Below are positions 34,787-45,743 of a stretch of 64,000 bases of DNA, one piece after another. The stretch is from contig NW_026516677.1 of the NCBI RefSeq assembly GCF_025766255.1, positions 248,001 to 312,000 on the forward strand, read 5' to 3'. How positions within the stretch are numbered: position 1 is the stretch's first letter; each line of letters starts with the position of its first letter. Position numbers and translations under genes: made by a program. The DNA comes from Zychaea mexicana (Eukaryota; Mucoromycota; Mucoromycetes; Mucorales; Lichtheimiaceae). The notes beneath the pieces are model-generated. The model searched no databases, was not told the DNA's origin, and was given only the letters and a program-made list of their open reading frames with translations.

Positions 34787-36013
34787 CTACCATCCCGTAA
34801 CATCCTTGTGGTGGTCTTCTAGATATCTGAACAACGATCCGGGCGTCTTTTTCCACTGATTATGCCAATGATATGCAAACACTTGAGACAGCCGCTCCTT
34901 TGGAAACTCGACCTCTTCAAACGCGTTAGGCATTGAGTTGCTCGGCTTGCATTCCATGGAATCCGCAAAGCACCAAGGGATGATTGACCAAGGTCTTATT
35001 CCGTTATACAACAACCGCCTATACACTCGATAATACATGTAGCCTCCCCAGTCAATCGTGCCTGGTCTTGGTAAAGGTCCATTTGCCATTTCGGACAGCA
35101 TTTCGCAGAGGTACGGACTCTGCTGTTTGAAGTGCATAAATGCGCCATTGAACGGGAACAAGTTGGGCTGGAAACAATCCCAGTGGGACAACCATTCATG
35201 TTCAAACAGAGGCGACATGTCGCGGATCAATAAAGCATCCATATCAAACCACATTCCACCAAACCGATATATCACTAGCAAGCGGATAAGGTCGCCATCG
35301 AGGTACCCATGTTCGTCATTAAAGTCGAGATGAGGTGAGCTTTCCATTGGCGTCCCTTTGGATAGTTCCTTGGGATTGTATATCAAAGTCTGTAACCGGT
35401 CTCCGACACGGGCCTTAACATCTTGGATAATAGGTGATGTGGACAAGTCGCCGTTGGACCACAAGTACAGAACAGTGCTGTTTGCGTTTTGCGTGGCAAA
35501 GAACGAACGGATCACTGCAAGTTGTTTGGGTCCCACAGGTGCCAGATCGGCTCGCCAATAGGCATGGTAAACAACCTTTTTCCCATCAACATTCTGTTGT
35601 TGTTGCTTTTCTTCCGATAGGGGTTGGATAGTCGCTGCATAGTCGTAGCAATCGTAACCGTCGAGCAATGCCACGCCAGGCGAAATGTCGTACACATACT
35701 CGGCTGGACCGCCTTTGTATGGGCTATCGTCTGGAATCGAGTCAAAACAACCATGGAGTGGTGTGGCATAGGCATCATCGGCATGTGTGATCCAGTTGCG
35801 CAAATACACTCGAATGTTGAGTTGCAGATTGAAAAAGACGAAAAAAGTAATTACGCCAGAGGCTGCCAAAATAATTGCCCATTTAATAATGGCCGAAGGT
35901 CGCCACAGTTTGTGGCGTACGAATGTGGGCGTTGTGCCGTGCAATCGTGTGTATTGTTGTTGCTGGTTTTGTGAAGATATGGGTATGCGTAGTAAATCTC
36001 GTAATCTTTGCAT
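34787..36013 (-). CDS. Type II membrane glycosyltransferase, GT32-like (DXD)
   Basis: An intronless 408-residue protein, unusual for this intron-rich window. A short cytosolic N-terminus with Gln repeats precedes one signal anchor (about residues 43-62, IIKWAIILAASGVITFFVFF). The lumenal catalytic region contains VVYHAYWRADLAPVGPKQLA, then LLVIYRFGGMWFDMDALL with the DXD motif Asp257-x-Asp259, and CFQPNLFPFNGAFMHF. This pattern fits the GT32 group of Golgi alpha-mannosyl/galactosyltransferases; donor and acceptor are unknown. The conserved Trp/His pattern near the C-terminus (FAYHWHNQWKK) is also family-like. The start is the first Met and gives a plausible anchor. Confidence 0.85.
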   Translation of the reverse strand: MQRLRDLLRIPISSQNQQQQYTRLHGTTPTFVRHKLWRPSAIIKWAIILAASGVITFFVFFNLQLNIRVYLRNWITHADDAYATPLHGCFDSIPDDSPYKGGPAEYVYDISPGVALLDGYDCYDYAATIQPLSEEKQQQQNVDGKKVVYHAYWRADLAPVGPKQLAVIRSFFATQNANSTVLYLWSNGDLSTSPIIQDVKARVGDRLQTLIYNPKELSKGTPMESSPHLDFNDEHGYLDGDLIRLLVIYRFGGMWFDMDALLIRDMSPLFEHEWLSHWDCFQPNLFPFNGAFMHFKQQSPYLCEMLSEMANGPLPRPGTIDWGGYMYYRVYRRLLYNGIRPWSIIPWCFADSMECKPSNSMPNAFEEVEFPKERLSQVFAYHWHNQWKKTPGSLFRYLEDHHKDVTGW

Positions 36014-37244
36014 TTCTTGTGGGATGAAGGTCAGAAAAGGGGGCTATGCGTGAGTGTTGAGTGTGTGTGGGGGGAGGGGGGGAAGAGAGAGAGAGTGTGT
36101 GTGTGTGTGTGAGGAAAGAAAGAGTGAATAAGTACCCAAGCCAAGATTGTGGGTCCTTGTGTTTCTGTGTCGATCTCGCAACTTCGTCACTAGAGCCGAA
36201 ATGGTTAGAGACAAGCAGTTGTCGGACTTCTCACACGGAAGAGAGCACAGAGATGTGGTTTCACACGGCTTTTTCGCTCAGCACCGTCGTCACTGCGCAG
36301 ATGTGTGTGTGTTTGTGTGTGGATGAGCTGGTTACTATCAACAGCATTGTGTGCATGTCTTTTTGTTGGGTCTGCGTTGCTGGGGCCACTTGAAATGTTT
36401 ATTTTGTTGACATGGAAAATCGTAGCTCTTTCCAATTGGACAATGCTATTGCTATGCGTGATGACACGTGTGCGTGGTGTTTGCATGATAACAATCCTCA
36501 GAGTGTGATTGTCAGTGACGGCATAGCTGGTGACAATGGCTAAAAGAAAGCATAACGGTGACGGGCTTCGAAAACATTATCTTTGCTCGTATATCTGCTA
36601 TGATTCATTTTGGAAAGGAAAACGAGAACCAACACGAACGTCCAGAACGTCAAAACAGAAAGGTAAGATTACGAGGGGCAATCATGAAATAGGTGACTAT
36701 GGACAGAATTGCTCTGGAGACGACAATATGTTACACAAGTGGAAATGCAAGACCATCATCGCGTAGCACTTACTTTACGTTGATTAGGTCCCACTTTTCT
36801 TTGAGATGCTTAATATACGCAATATTTGTACACACGTGTAATCAAGGATAGTATGTATAGCACCAGCAGTAAAGGGATAATCAATCATGGCATAATCCTT
36901 TAGTCTAAAATCTACAAGGCCAAAAAAAACTAGATTGACATGATAATAGCTCTGTTCTTTCCCTGCATGCTGATCGATGATCGCATCATTCTAAATAGTC
37001 TGCTTGACAGCGTGAAGCTTAATCGTGCCTGTCATCGTATACATACGCACGCATATAAGTTACCCTCGGTAAGCATTGATTTGTTTGAACAGTATTATGC
37101 ATTTTTTGTTTCATTACATGATTGAAGGAAAGAAAAGAGGAGTAGAGAAGAAGGCGGGGTATAAAGCAGAAAAGAGATGTACATGATTTTAAACAACTAT
37201 AAAACAGAGCACGGAAAAACTACTATTAGTATCTTGACTCTCAA
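36014..37244. other. Intergenic region, about 1.2 kb, GT-rich near the glycosyltransferase
   Basis: It starts with GT/G/GA-rich simple sequence (36061-36130) in the glycosyltransferase promoter and ends in the 3' flank of CDK8. No gene supported. Confidence 0.5.
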
Positions 37245-39050
37245 TTATCCATGCCGTGCTTTCTTTGCCATTCGAGACGAATGATCATCCCTTGCCATTG
37301 CTTGAGGAACAGCGGCTTTGTTCGATTTAATATCATTATCATCTTGTGTAATTCGTCGATGAGGATACTCGGTGCCTTGTTGTGCTAAAACGCTAATATG
37401 ATAGATAGATTATCACAGAAATGGCGTTAGCTTAATGTTCAACCTTTTCCCCCCTTAATTTCCATGCTGACAAGACACATTAACCTTACTTCATCACAGG
37501 TCTAGGCTCTTCTTGAAAATACGGATGATTTAATGCCTTCTCAGCTGTAATTCGTTTTGCAGGATCATATTCTAGTAACGATGCAAGTAAATTGAAACCG
37601 GCTTCACTCTTTGGTAAGCCATGTAGGTGTTTGAGGTTGTTTTGACACCTTATTTATACGCGACAAAGAAAAAGAGTTAATATGAGGATATAACAATTCT
37701 CTAGTGCAGTACCAGAAAAAAACACTTACATAGGGAATGAGCTGAGGTATGAGTAATCTGGCAATTGATCTATAGTTGGCCATCGTTCCTCTAATGACAA
37801 AAAGAAATATATGAGCTTCTTTCCTTTTATTCCCTATCCCACTCGATAAAACTGCGATATAATTTTACTTGTAGGCGTTCCGAGCACTTCAAATATCTTT
37901 GTGAGCTGACTTCGTTGGAATGGCACGTTTTTTTTGCTGTCCATCTTGGCCTCTTCTCCCTTGAATATCGGTTTGAGTGCAAGTAACTCCCCAAAGATAC
38001 AGCCCACAGCCCACATATCCACTGCCTTTGTATAATGCCGTGATCCAAATAATAGTTCGGGGGCTCTGTACCAGATCGTCACCACAACCTTGTCACCGTT
38101 AAATAATGGTTGTAATGGCCGGTTAAATAAACGTGCCAAACCAAGATCTCCTGTTTTGACCACTCCTTCACTTGTCAGGAGCACTGTTAATTTGTTTGAG
38201 AAGCATTAGAAACGCAAACCATTTCTTGTGGGATAATGACCATCTCTCAACAACACTCGTGAGTGATATACAGTACTTACCATTTGCAGGCTTTAGATCT
38301 CGATGAAGCACCCAGTTTGCATGGAGATATGCAACACTGTTGATAAGCTGCCACAGCAACGATTTGACAATGACTTCTGGCATTGATTTTCTCTCGGTGT
38401 GTAGATGATAATGGATGATTTGCTAATAACATGAGATGGAGGGGGTTGTTCAAGTCAAACCGCATTGACCCTGTTGAGAAGCAATATCACGAGCACTTTT
38501 GCAGATATACTTACTAAAAAGTCATGCTCAGCGAATTCGAATACCATAAAGATTGCTTTATCCTCAAGTAATACTTCTTCCAGACCGACAATGTTAATGT
38601 GTTTGAGCTCTCTGCATAGCTATAGAGTTCACAAAAACAACCGCGTATATACTTCAGTATAATCAAGACAACAGCGGCTTTACAAGAGAGGAGAAAACGC
38701 GAGAATAAACAAACTTACAGCTATTTCTCTACAAGCTGATTGCGAAATGCCCACATAGTGATGAGTATCGCCTTCACGATCGGGTTTGAATTTCTTAATG
38801 GCAAATTCGCGTGGATCCTCCCTTATATATTATATATACAAGATTAGTTGAGTTATGCTTTCGCTGTTGTCGCCTTAACTCTCTCGATCACAATTGTTTA
38901 TTCCAAACAAAGCAAAAAGCCTTACTTATTTCGAAATCTAGCCTTGTAAACTCTGCCATAGGTGCCAGAGCTAATGAAGCCAATAATTTCATACTTGTCT
39001 AAAACTCGTGGTCGACAGGCATCACGACGTAGTTTGTAATCGGCCATCAT
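37245..39050 (-). CDS. SSN3: Mediator kinase CDK8 (Srb10/Ssn3)
   Basis: A 385-residue kinase in eight exons: 39050-38926, 38821-38719, 38619-38515, 38422-38281, 38183-37869, 37790-37730, 37648-37490, 37392-37245. All phases close. The glycine loop [12 protein letters not shown] is followed by the catalytic Lys in FAIKKFK and by the CDK8-specific cyclin helix [16 protein letters not shown]. The HRD motif is [13 protein letters not shown] is replaced by DLG (CDK8 of animals has DMG). [19 protein letters not shown] and [17 protein letters not shown] complete the match. The C-terminus [10 protein letters not shown] is also CDK8-like. In the known complex it partners cyclin C in the Mediator kinase module, mostly repressing or tuning RNA polymerase II. 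Confidence 0.95.
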
Positions 39051-39707
39051 TTTGTTGTCGTAATATGCGTTTGTAATGGTTTAAAATGGGATTATGTGTA
39101 TACAACTCTTATACGTTCATTCAGATAATGTAGAGTGAAGTGTTGGGGGGTTTTTTTGGCAGTGATTCGAAGAGATTGCCTTTTCTAGAAAAAACCAATG
39201 TTGAGTTATAAAAAAGATGCCTCCAAATGCAAATCAATCCAGGCACACACTCTCTATGATACACACACGCATTCAGAGTTCTGCTGGAACTACATAATAT
39301 CAGCAACAAAGTTCATACTGGAACTTCTATGACAGGCCATGAGCTTTTCTCTTTTCATATAAGACAGATATTGCTTTACTCGGGATCTTCTTTTCCCATT
39401 TCCTATATGCTACTAAAGGTGTTTTTTTGACACTTGAGCTTTAGTTGTTGTATGTCGACATGGTAATGTGTTACTACAAGAAGATATCTACGTAGAATGG
39501 TATGCATATGCTGGAAAGTGGTGGCCTTTTATTCTAACAGTGAGAGAGTGATTAAATAAAAGACAGAGATTATAGAAGAGGCTTTCAAAAACCGCTCCAA
39601 TTACCGACTTTGCTTTGTCAGGCATATTAGGCTTTGTCACCAAAAAATGCAGTGTGAGACAATCGCTGCAGCGGGTCTCTCTTCTCTTCTTCTTCTCCTG
39701 AATCACT
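39051..39707. other. Divergent intergenic region between CDK8 and HAD gene
   Basis: 657 bp with both promoters. A run of T/G-rich sequence lies near 39140-39160. No gene or clear motif. Confidence 0.5.
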
Positions 39708-41045
39708 ATGACTTTCAAGGCCGTGATCTTCGATATTGGTGAGAGTTCAAAGAACTTGAGGTCTAAGGACAGAACACATAGAGAAAATAGTGCTCAAAAC
39801 TTTAAGAAAGGTGGTGTGTGCGTAGGCTCGCCTATGGCTGGAATCCATAGATACGAAAAAGAACACGGATTACCAAGAAACTACATCAACGTTGCAATGT
39901 AAGTTTTATTTCTCTCTGTTTGCATGCCTATAGTATATACCATTATACTATCGTTGGATAAAGTATGCCAACCATCACTTCCAGTGTCAAGCAAGGTGAA
40001 GACGGTGCTTTCCAGGTAATAGATGCTTACACATAGAAATTCATCGTTATTCTCATGGATATAAGCTCCTCTACTGACTGATGACTATTGTAAATAGAAA
40101 TTAGAGCGCGGTGAGATTCGACTCAATGATTTCTACAAACAATTCGGCGAGCAGCTCTCGGATCCTCGTCATAAGCAAAACTACAAGGAATACCTCCAAA
40201 AGTCAGGCAGACGTTAGTATCGGTCGACGCATTTTTTTCTTTGTCGATGATGGATGGCTGAATTTTGTTTTTATCATATATCCGAAATCCTCGCTTTGTT
40301 TGTTTGGTCCTTCTAGCCGTTCCTGAAAATATACCCAATGTTTCTGTTGACGGAAAGGCGCTGTGGACGACCATGATGGATGAGACCAATAACGTCGATG
40401 TCAAGGTGTTCCATGCCATTAACAAACTCAAAGGTAGGCGTATGGGGAAAGAGAGAGCCCCAAAACGCATATACTTACATACGTGTCTAGAAAGCGGTCA
40501 GTTCAAGGTGGCTGCCTTGACCAACAACAGCGAGACTGCAGCTGATCAGAACAAGACCTCGGATTCTTTGCGAGAAACGTTTGATTACTTTGTCGAGTCA
40601 AAGGTGGTTGGTCTGCGGTAAGCTTTATGTCAATTGAAGTCGATGGTGACTGAAACAACTGCATGGCGAACCATTTTTTGTACGGTTGTGTCTCGTTTCC
40701 TTGTCTTAAACAGTGTTGTTAATTGTTCTTTTTTTTATCGTGTCAACTAGGAAACCGGATCCCAACTTCTTTTTGCATGCTTGCAAAATCATTGGTGTTG
40801 AACCTCACGAAGCCATCTTTCTCGATGACATTGGCATGAACCTTCGTTCTGCCAAAAAGTTGGGCATGGAAACCATTCGTAAGTTTAAAGTTCTGGTTTT
40901 GAATGGCAAGGGTGAAAAAGACAGAGGGTGTATGTAATAACTGTTTTTTAAAGAGGTTCAAATGGGTCGCTCCGAAGAAGCCATCAAAAAGTTGGAGGGT
41001 CTCGTGAATTTGGATTTACATACGGGTGTTCCCAGCAAACTGTAA
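39708..41045 (+). CDS. HAD-superfamily phosphatase, epoxide-hydrolase N-terminal-like
   Basis: A 242-residue protein in eight exons: 39708-39738, 39811-39898, 39985-40015, 40098-40212, 40317-40433, 40491-40617, 40751-40878, 40954-41045. All phases close. HAD motif I is AVIFDIGGV with the nucleophile Asp9; the usual second Asp is Gly, as in the ACAD10/EPHX2 N-terminal subgroup. Motif II lies in VAALTNNSE. Motif III and IV are GLRKPDPNFFLHA and AIFLDDIGMNLRSAKKLGM. The cap region RLERGEI-like block (QKLERGEIRLNDFY) also fits this subgroup. Known members are phosphatases of mostly unknown substrates. It ends tail to tail with the LOG gene, 62 bp apart. Confidence 0.88.
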
Positions 41046-41107
41046 AAGTACATTACTCTATTACTATGAGATGATAAATAAAGTGCAAGAAAGGCTAGGA
41101 GATTCTT

Positions 41108-42127
41108 CTAGGTCACGTCGCGTCCACTGACTCCATCGCTGGATTTTATCCAGTCCAAACCATAACGACCAGTTGGTGCCTCATATTTCTTCAATGCGTC
41201 TAAAAGTTCTTCAATCGTGTTGCAAAGGACAAAAATGCGTGCATTGTTGCTGTGGATGAATTTTTCTAAAAGGAAACAAAAAGCAACGTCAGTCGGTCCG
41301 CTATCGATGATTGCATGAATCGTTAACAGCAGTAGCAAACTCACCTTGAACAGCATGCTCGATCCATTTTACAAACAAGTCATAGAATCCATTGGTGTTT
41401 AACAACAAGATGGGCTTGGAATGGATGTTTAGTTGCGACCATGTAATCATTTCGAGCATTTCCTCTAATAATTATCAGTTTTAGCGCGCTTCTGTTTCAT
41501 CCATTCGCTTCAGATGTTTGATACTCACCAGCAGTGCCGAAGCCCCCAGGAAGGACTACAAATGCATCACTCTAAAGACGAATTAGAGCAAGTCTGATGA
41601 ACAATCGTTAGAAAGCCATTATAGTCATAAAACTTACAAGGTCACCCATCGTCTTTTTGCGGGTATGCATATCAGCAACAACGATCGTTTCACTGGCAAT
41701 CTGCTTGCTTCCATGACGAAAAAGCGGCTCGGGAACGATACCCTTCACATTACCACCGTTGTCGATCACTCCTCGAGCAACAGCACCCATTACACCGACA
41801 GATCCACCTCCTGCAAATTACCATGCCATATCCATATAATTAGTATTAGTAGCTTGCTCAGGAAAGCAATACAAAAAGCAGCTCAATCTGTTTACCATAA
41901 ACAAGTGTGTATTTGTTTTCTGCAAATGCCTTGCCAAGTTCTATATTATCATACTGTGAGTTCAAGAAACGCAAACGAACAGAAAATGATTGAATCTGCG
42001 AATTACTTGATGCTTGTTCAACGTATTCGGGATTACCGCCCGGGCCAGATCCGCAAAACACACAAACGCTATCAATTTCTTTGGTTCGAGCAACAGGCTT
42101 GTCTAATGCAGGTAATGTCGAATTCAT
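41108..42127 (-). CDS. LOG-family nucleotide phosphoribohydrolase
   Basis: A 219-residue protein in six exons: 42127-42007, 41940-41896, 41810-41638, 41571-41529, 41464-41345, 41265-41108, all phases closing. Family motifs are VCVFCGSGPGGNPEYV, LVYGGGGSVGVMGAVA and the catalytic PGGFGTAEEMLE (Arg/Glu-containing motif, residues 121-132). The group was once called lysine decarboxylase-like. Known members release the base from nucleoside 5'-monophosphates, which in plants and some fungi activates cytokinins. Whether this fungus makes cytokinin cannot be told from the window. Start chosen at the first Met in frame with the NAD-fold-like core. Confidence 0.92.
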
Positions 42128-43198
42128 TGCAAAGCGTTCTAGAAAAATGGAAACTGCTGCACTTTCGTCGGAGCCCCCCACAGGTGGCAGTAATCGACTT
42201 TTTGACGCAATATTGAGTCATGCTGATAAACTCAGGATCTGGTTGTTGCTCAGCTTTCTGAAACAATCCCGTCAATTGATGCTTATGTTATGCATTGCAT
42301 AGGTGATTCTCTTTTTGCTCGAAAGTACATTACCTGCCTACAATGCTCGATATGCTGGGTAAACCACAGTAGTAGCTCGCTGTTAACTAACTCATCCTCC
42401 CACAGAGTATATATCGACACGTAAACTCGATATCGTAAAAGTTATAGTACTGTACCGCAGTTAACTACTTGGCAGGAGTATACTAGATATACTATAGATA
42501 GCTTAAGGAAGAGGCAAGAAGGTTTGCGCATACACATATCATCAGTTTCCCTTTCGTTCAAAACCTCCCGTCTTCTGGTGCAATTAAAACGGCGGGATAT
42601 CTCGCTTTCCCTTGTTCCAAATGTTTCGCAGCGTAGGACATAATACGCTTTTACTGAAAATGCATGGCAGGCTTTATTTGTCTCTCTCTCTCACGCATTG
42701 GTGATACGACGTAAAGATTTCATTTTTCACATGCCATTGGAAACTCTTCGGTTCAAAGTCGAATCTGGTGCCGAGCAGCAAACTCAAGCATCAAACTGCA
42801 GTAGCTTCTGCCGCCCTGAATGATGATGCCTGAGAACGTGATTTAATTGTACGGGACCGAACTTGTAATCGCCTTCCGTAGGAATACCAACCGTTACAGA
42901 ATTACCTTGTTCAGTTGATACATTCTCGTAAGCCATGTTGCTGGCAAATGCTTTAAATTGCTTCTGATATATGCATAGCGCCTGCAAATACAACATCTGC
43001 TACCGGCACTGCCTTTTCATGATCTTTAGCAACTGTAACATAGCAGCCCACACTTTTAAGCTTACATCATGCGCTGCTTTTATTTTTTTCAAAAATTCAT
43101 TGGCCGACGGACCGAGACTAACCAATTAATCGCAAACCGCATTGTCCAATTACTTTTATTACAGCCAAATTAAAATAAAACGACAGCAAGCCAGTTTT
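42128..43198. other. Intergenic region between LOG and PIG-S, about 1.07 kb
   Basis: It holds two divergent promoters. A minus-strand open stretch at 42784-42996 (70 codons, containing VSTEQGNSVTVGIPTEGDYK) is not recognised and lacks support as a gene. Nothing else identifiable. Confidence 0.45.
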
Positions 43199-45473
43199 AT
43201 GAGCAACACGCGTCTGGTGGTGGCATCATTCTGGGCCTTTTTTCTAATTGGTCTACCATTTTGGTGGAAGACAACAGAGGTTTACAGAGCTAATCTTCCA
43301 TTCGCTGATATTGAGTCCTGGAGGACAGGTCAAGTACGCGAATAATAAAAAAGCTGATTCTATATATCAATACGATTTCTGGATGACAAGCAAACAAATT
43401 CTAATTGACATTTGATTCTCATGTACATCTTTATTTAGAGCTGCAGTTTTGTGTTTCCTACGACATTTATACTTCATATACCCCATTCCTTACAATACAA
43501 CGACAAAGCAAACAAAGCCTTACAGCGTCGATTATCAACAGAATTCAACAAACAATCGTCATGTGCAGAATTCCCTGTTGAGGTACGATATCAGTCGTGG
43601 CATAAAGGTAGATATCATCAGCACCTACACGATCCATACTTTGTACCGGCAATTAGATAAAGAAGTATATACGAAGAAGAATACATATATTGACCGTAGA
43701 ATCGTATATATTTCCTGGAACAGAAGAAAATGAGGTGACAAGACAGGACCGAGACGCGCCTGTTGGACATTATCATATCTTTATTGACCAACCCATGAGC
43801 TCCACAAAACAATCCATCCCTTACAATATTACTGTTGGCAATGCACGTACCAGTGTGATTGAAATGGAAGATATGTCAGTTGGTAAAGTATATATTTTGC
43901 TTTTAATTTGATAGGGGTGTTCTAAATGTAGGAAATTATATAGGCAACGTAGAAAAGGCTGTATATACATTGACAAAGATGGTATTTGGAGACGAGTATC
44001 AAACGTTGGATCGGATTGCTTGTCGGGCAGATCAAACTCGGGACAGAGTGAGTAAACATTATCATAAAAGAGAACCTATATGGTAAAAAGTAGAAATAGA
44101 CGTATATGCTCTTATGTATTTATCAACGCTGTACAATGTAAAGAATGATATGAGTAGCATGCGTGCCCTAAAGTATTCGCCTCGATACCAAGTAACGTTC
44201 AGCATGATGAATAACGATCCAACACGGTTAATTGTGGACTGGGATATTCAAGAAGCAGTAAAAGGTAAATGATGATCTTTTCGTAAATCGGCTATGGATA
44301 CCTTGTATTAACAATATCCGCCAGGTTACGTGTATCCATTGCTTCGGGAGCTTTCAATGGTTTCCAACTTCACGGTTGACTCCCAAGTACAGAACTACGC
44401 GTCCCTATCCATGAAACCGCAGTTCCGGGAACGTGATGGCAAAGCAGGCTACTATTATCTAAATCCTGAAAACCTTCCACATTTCATTAATTCAGCGGAT
44501 TGGAATCTAGGTAAGTATATGTGAACAGAGGTTATATGAATTATTGTTAAGCTAAAAATTCGAAAATTTGTAGCATCCACTATCTCATCACATGCGACGA
44601 TCAACTTTATCTTGTATGTACCGTCTCCTGACGAACGTTTATGGATCCATGACAAACAAGGTTGGTTCCGTGTGGTTATCATTATTCGTCCGTTTATCGT
44701 ATTACTTTTATCAAGCTGCAATTCCTCTAAAACTTATGGTTTGGTTCTGCTGCAGGACAACCGTTGCCAGGTAATGCATTTTCGATCCCTGGTTGGGGTG
44801 GGGTAGTTATCAAGAATCCGCCACCGCCACACACCCTTGGAGAAGATCACCATTATGTGATGGATAAGAAACGACTGCAACCTGTGATGCGGATATTTGT
44901 CTCACAGCTACGAACGCTGTTGGGCATCCAGGACTTTAGTTCTGCCACAGTAAGTGTTAATTTAACTTTTTTGGTGGATGTGCGTGGAGCAACTAACTTA
45001 CTAACGTATATTCGTAGACGCAAGAATTCAATGTTACATTTATGCCCTCGCCACATACGGGCATTACATTGTTGGAGAAAGATACAGTGATCCGCCGACG
45101 GACTGTGGAAAACATTGTGAATGCCGCGTCGACATTGAGTTCGTTAGCACAGCTCGTATCCGAGATCCCCAACATGGTAGTACTGGATCATATCGCACTG
45201 CAGGTACAGCAGTCGCTGCATGCACTTGACCTTGGCTGTCATGCGCTGCAGACAGGTGGCTATGATGCAGCCTTGCAGCATTCGATCCATGCGATTGAAT
45301 TGGCAGAAGAGGCCTTCTTTAACCCAACCATGGTGTCGATGCTCTATTTCCCGGACGAACACAAGTACGCCATATACATGCCGTTGTTTGTGCCCATTGC
45401 TGTGCCGTTGCTGATGGCAGTGATCAAGGGATTGAAAGGATTCAAAAAGACTGAAAAAGCAAAGACTGAATAA
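43199..45473 (+). CDS. GPI17: GPI transamidase subunit PIG-S (Gpi17)
   Basis: A 544-residue protein in nine exons: 43199-43333, 43439-43607, 43700-43882, 43944-44047, 44144-44264, 44325-44510, 44574-44660, 44756-44949, 45018-45473. All phases close; the exon 4 acceptor could lie 12 nt upstream. An N-terminal membrane helix (residues 8-22, ASFWAFFLIGLPFWW) is followed by KTTEVYRANLPFADI, MRALKYSPRYQVTFSMMNND and NAFSIPGWGGVVIKNP. A C-terminal helix near residue 515 (YMPLFVPIAVPLLMAVI) completes the known two-helix topology with a large ER-lumenal domain. In the known complex it is a non-catalytic subunit of GPI transamidase, which attaches GPI anchors to proteins in the ER. Confidence 0.93.
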
Positions 45474-45743
45474 AATAGAAGTGTTGTGTGTAAAATCTAT
45501 TATTGATGTTGTTGTTTTCGCGAGAGATCTGACAAGCTTTGAATTTAAAAAAAAACGCATACATGCACGGTTGAGTGTTAGAGAGGGAGATCCAGGAGAG
45601 AGAGAGAGAGGAAATAGTTACAACATAGCAAAGGAAGAAGGAGAAGAGAAACGAGACCCAAAATGAGGAGAAAAGAGAGGATGAAAGTGTTAAAGAGAAT
45701 AGAGAAAAAAGAATGAACAGGTATATCTAATATATATTGTAAT

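Noticed and set aside
42784..42996. 70-codon minus-strand frame
   Set aside because: Too short and unrecognised; it contains a GTAATT that could be a donor but no convincing partner exon.
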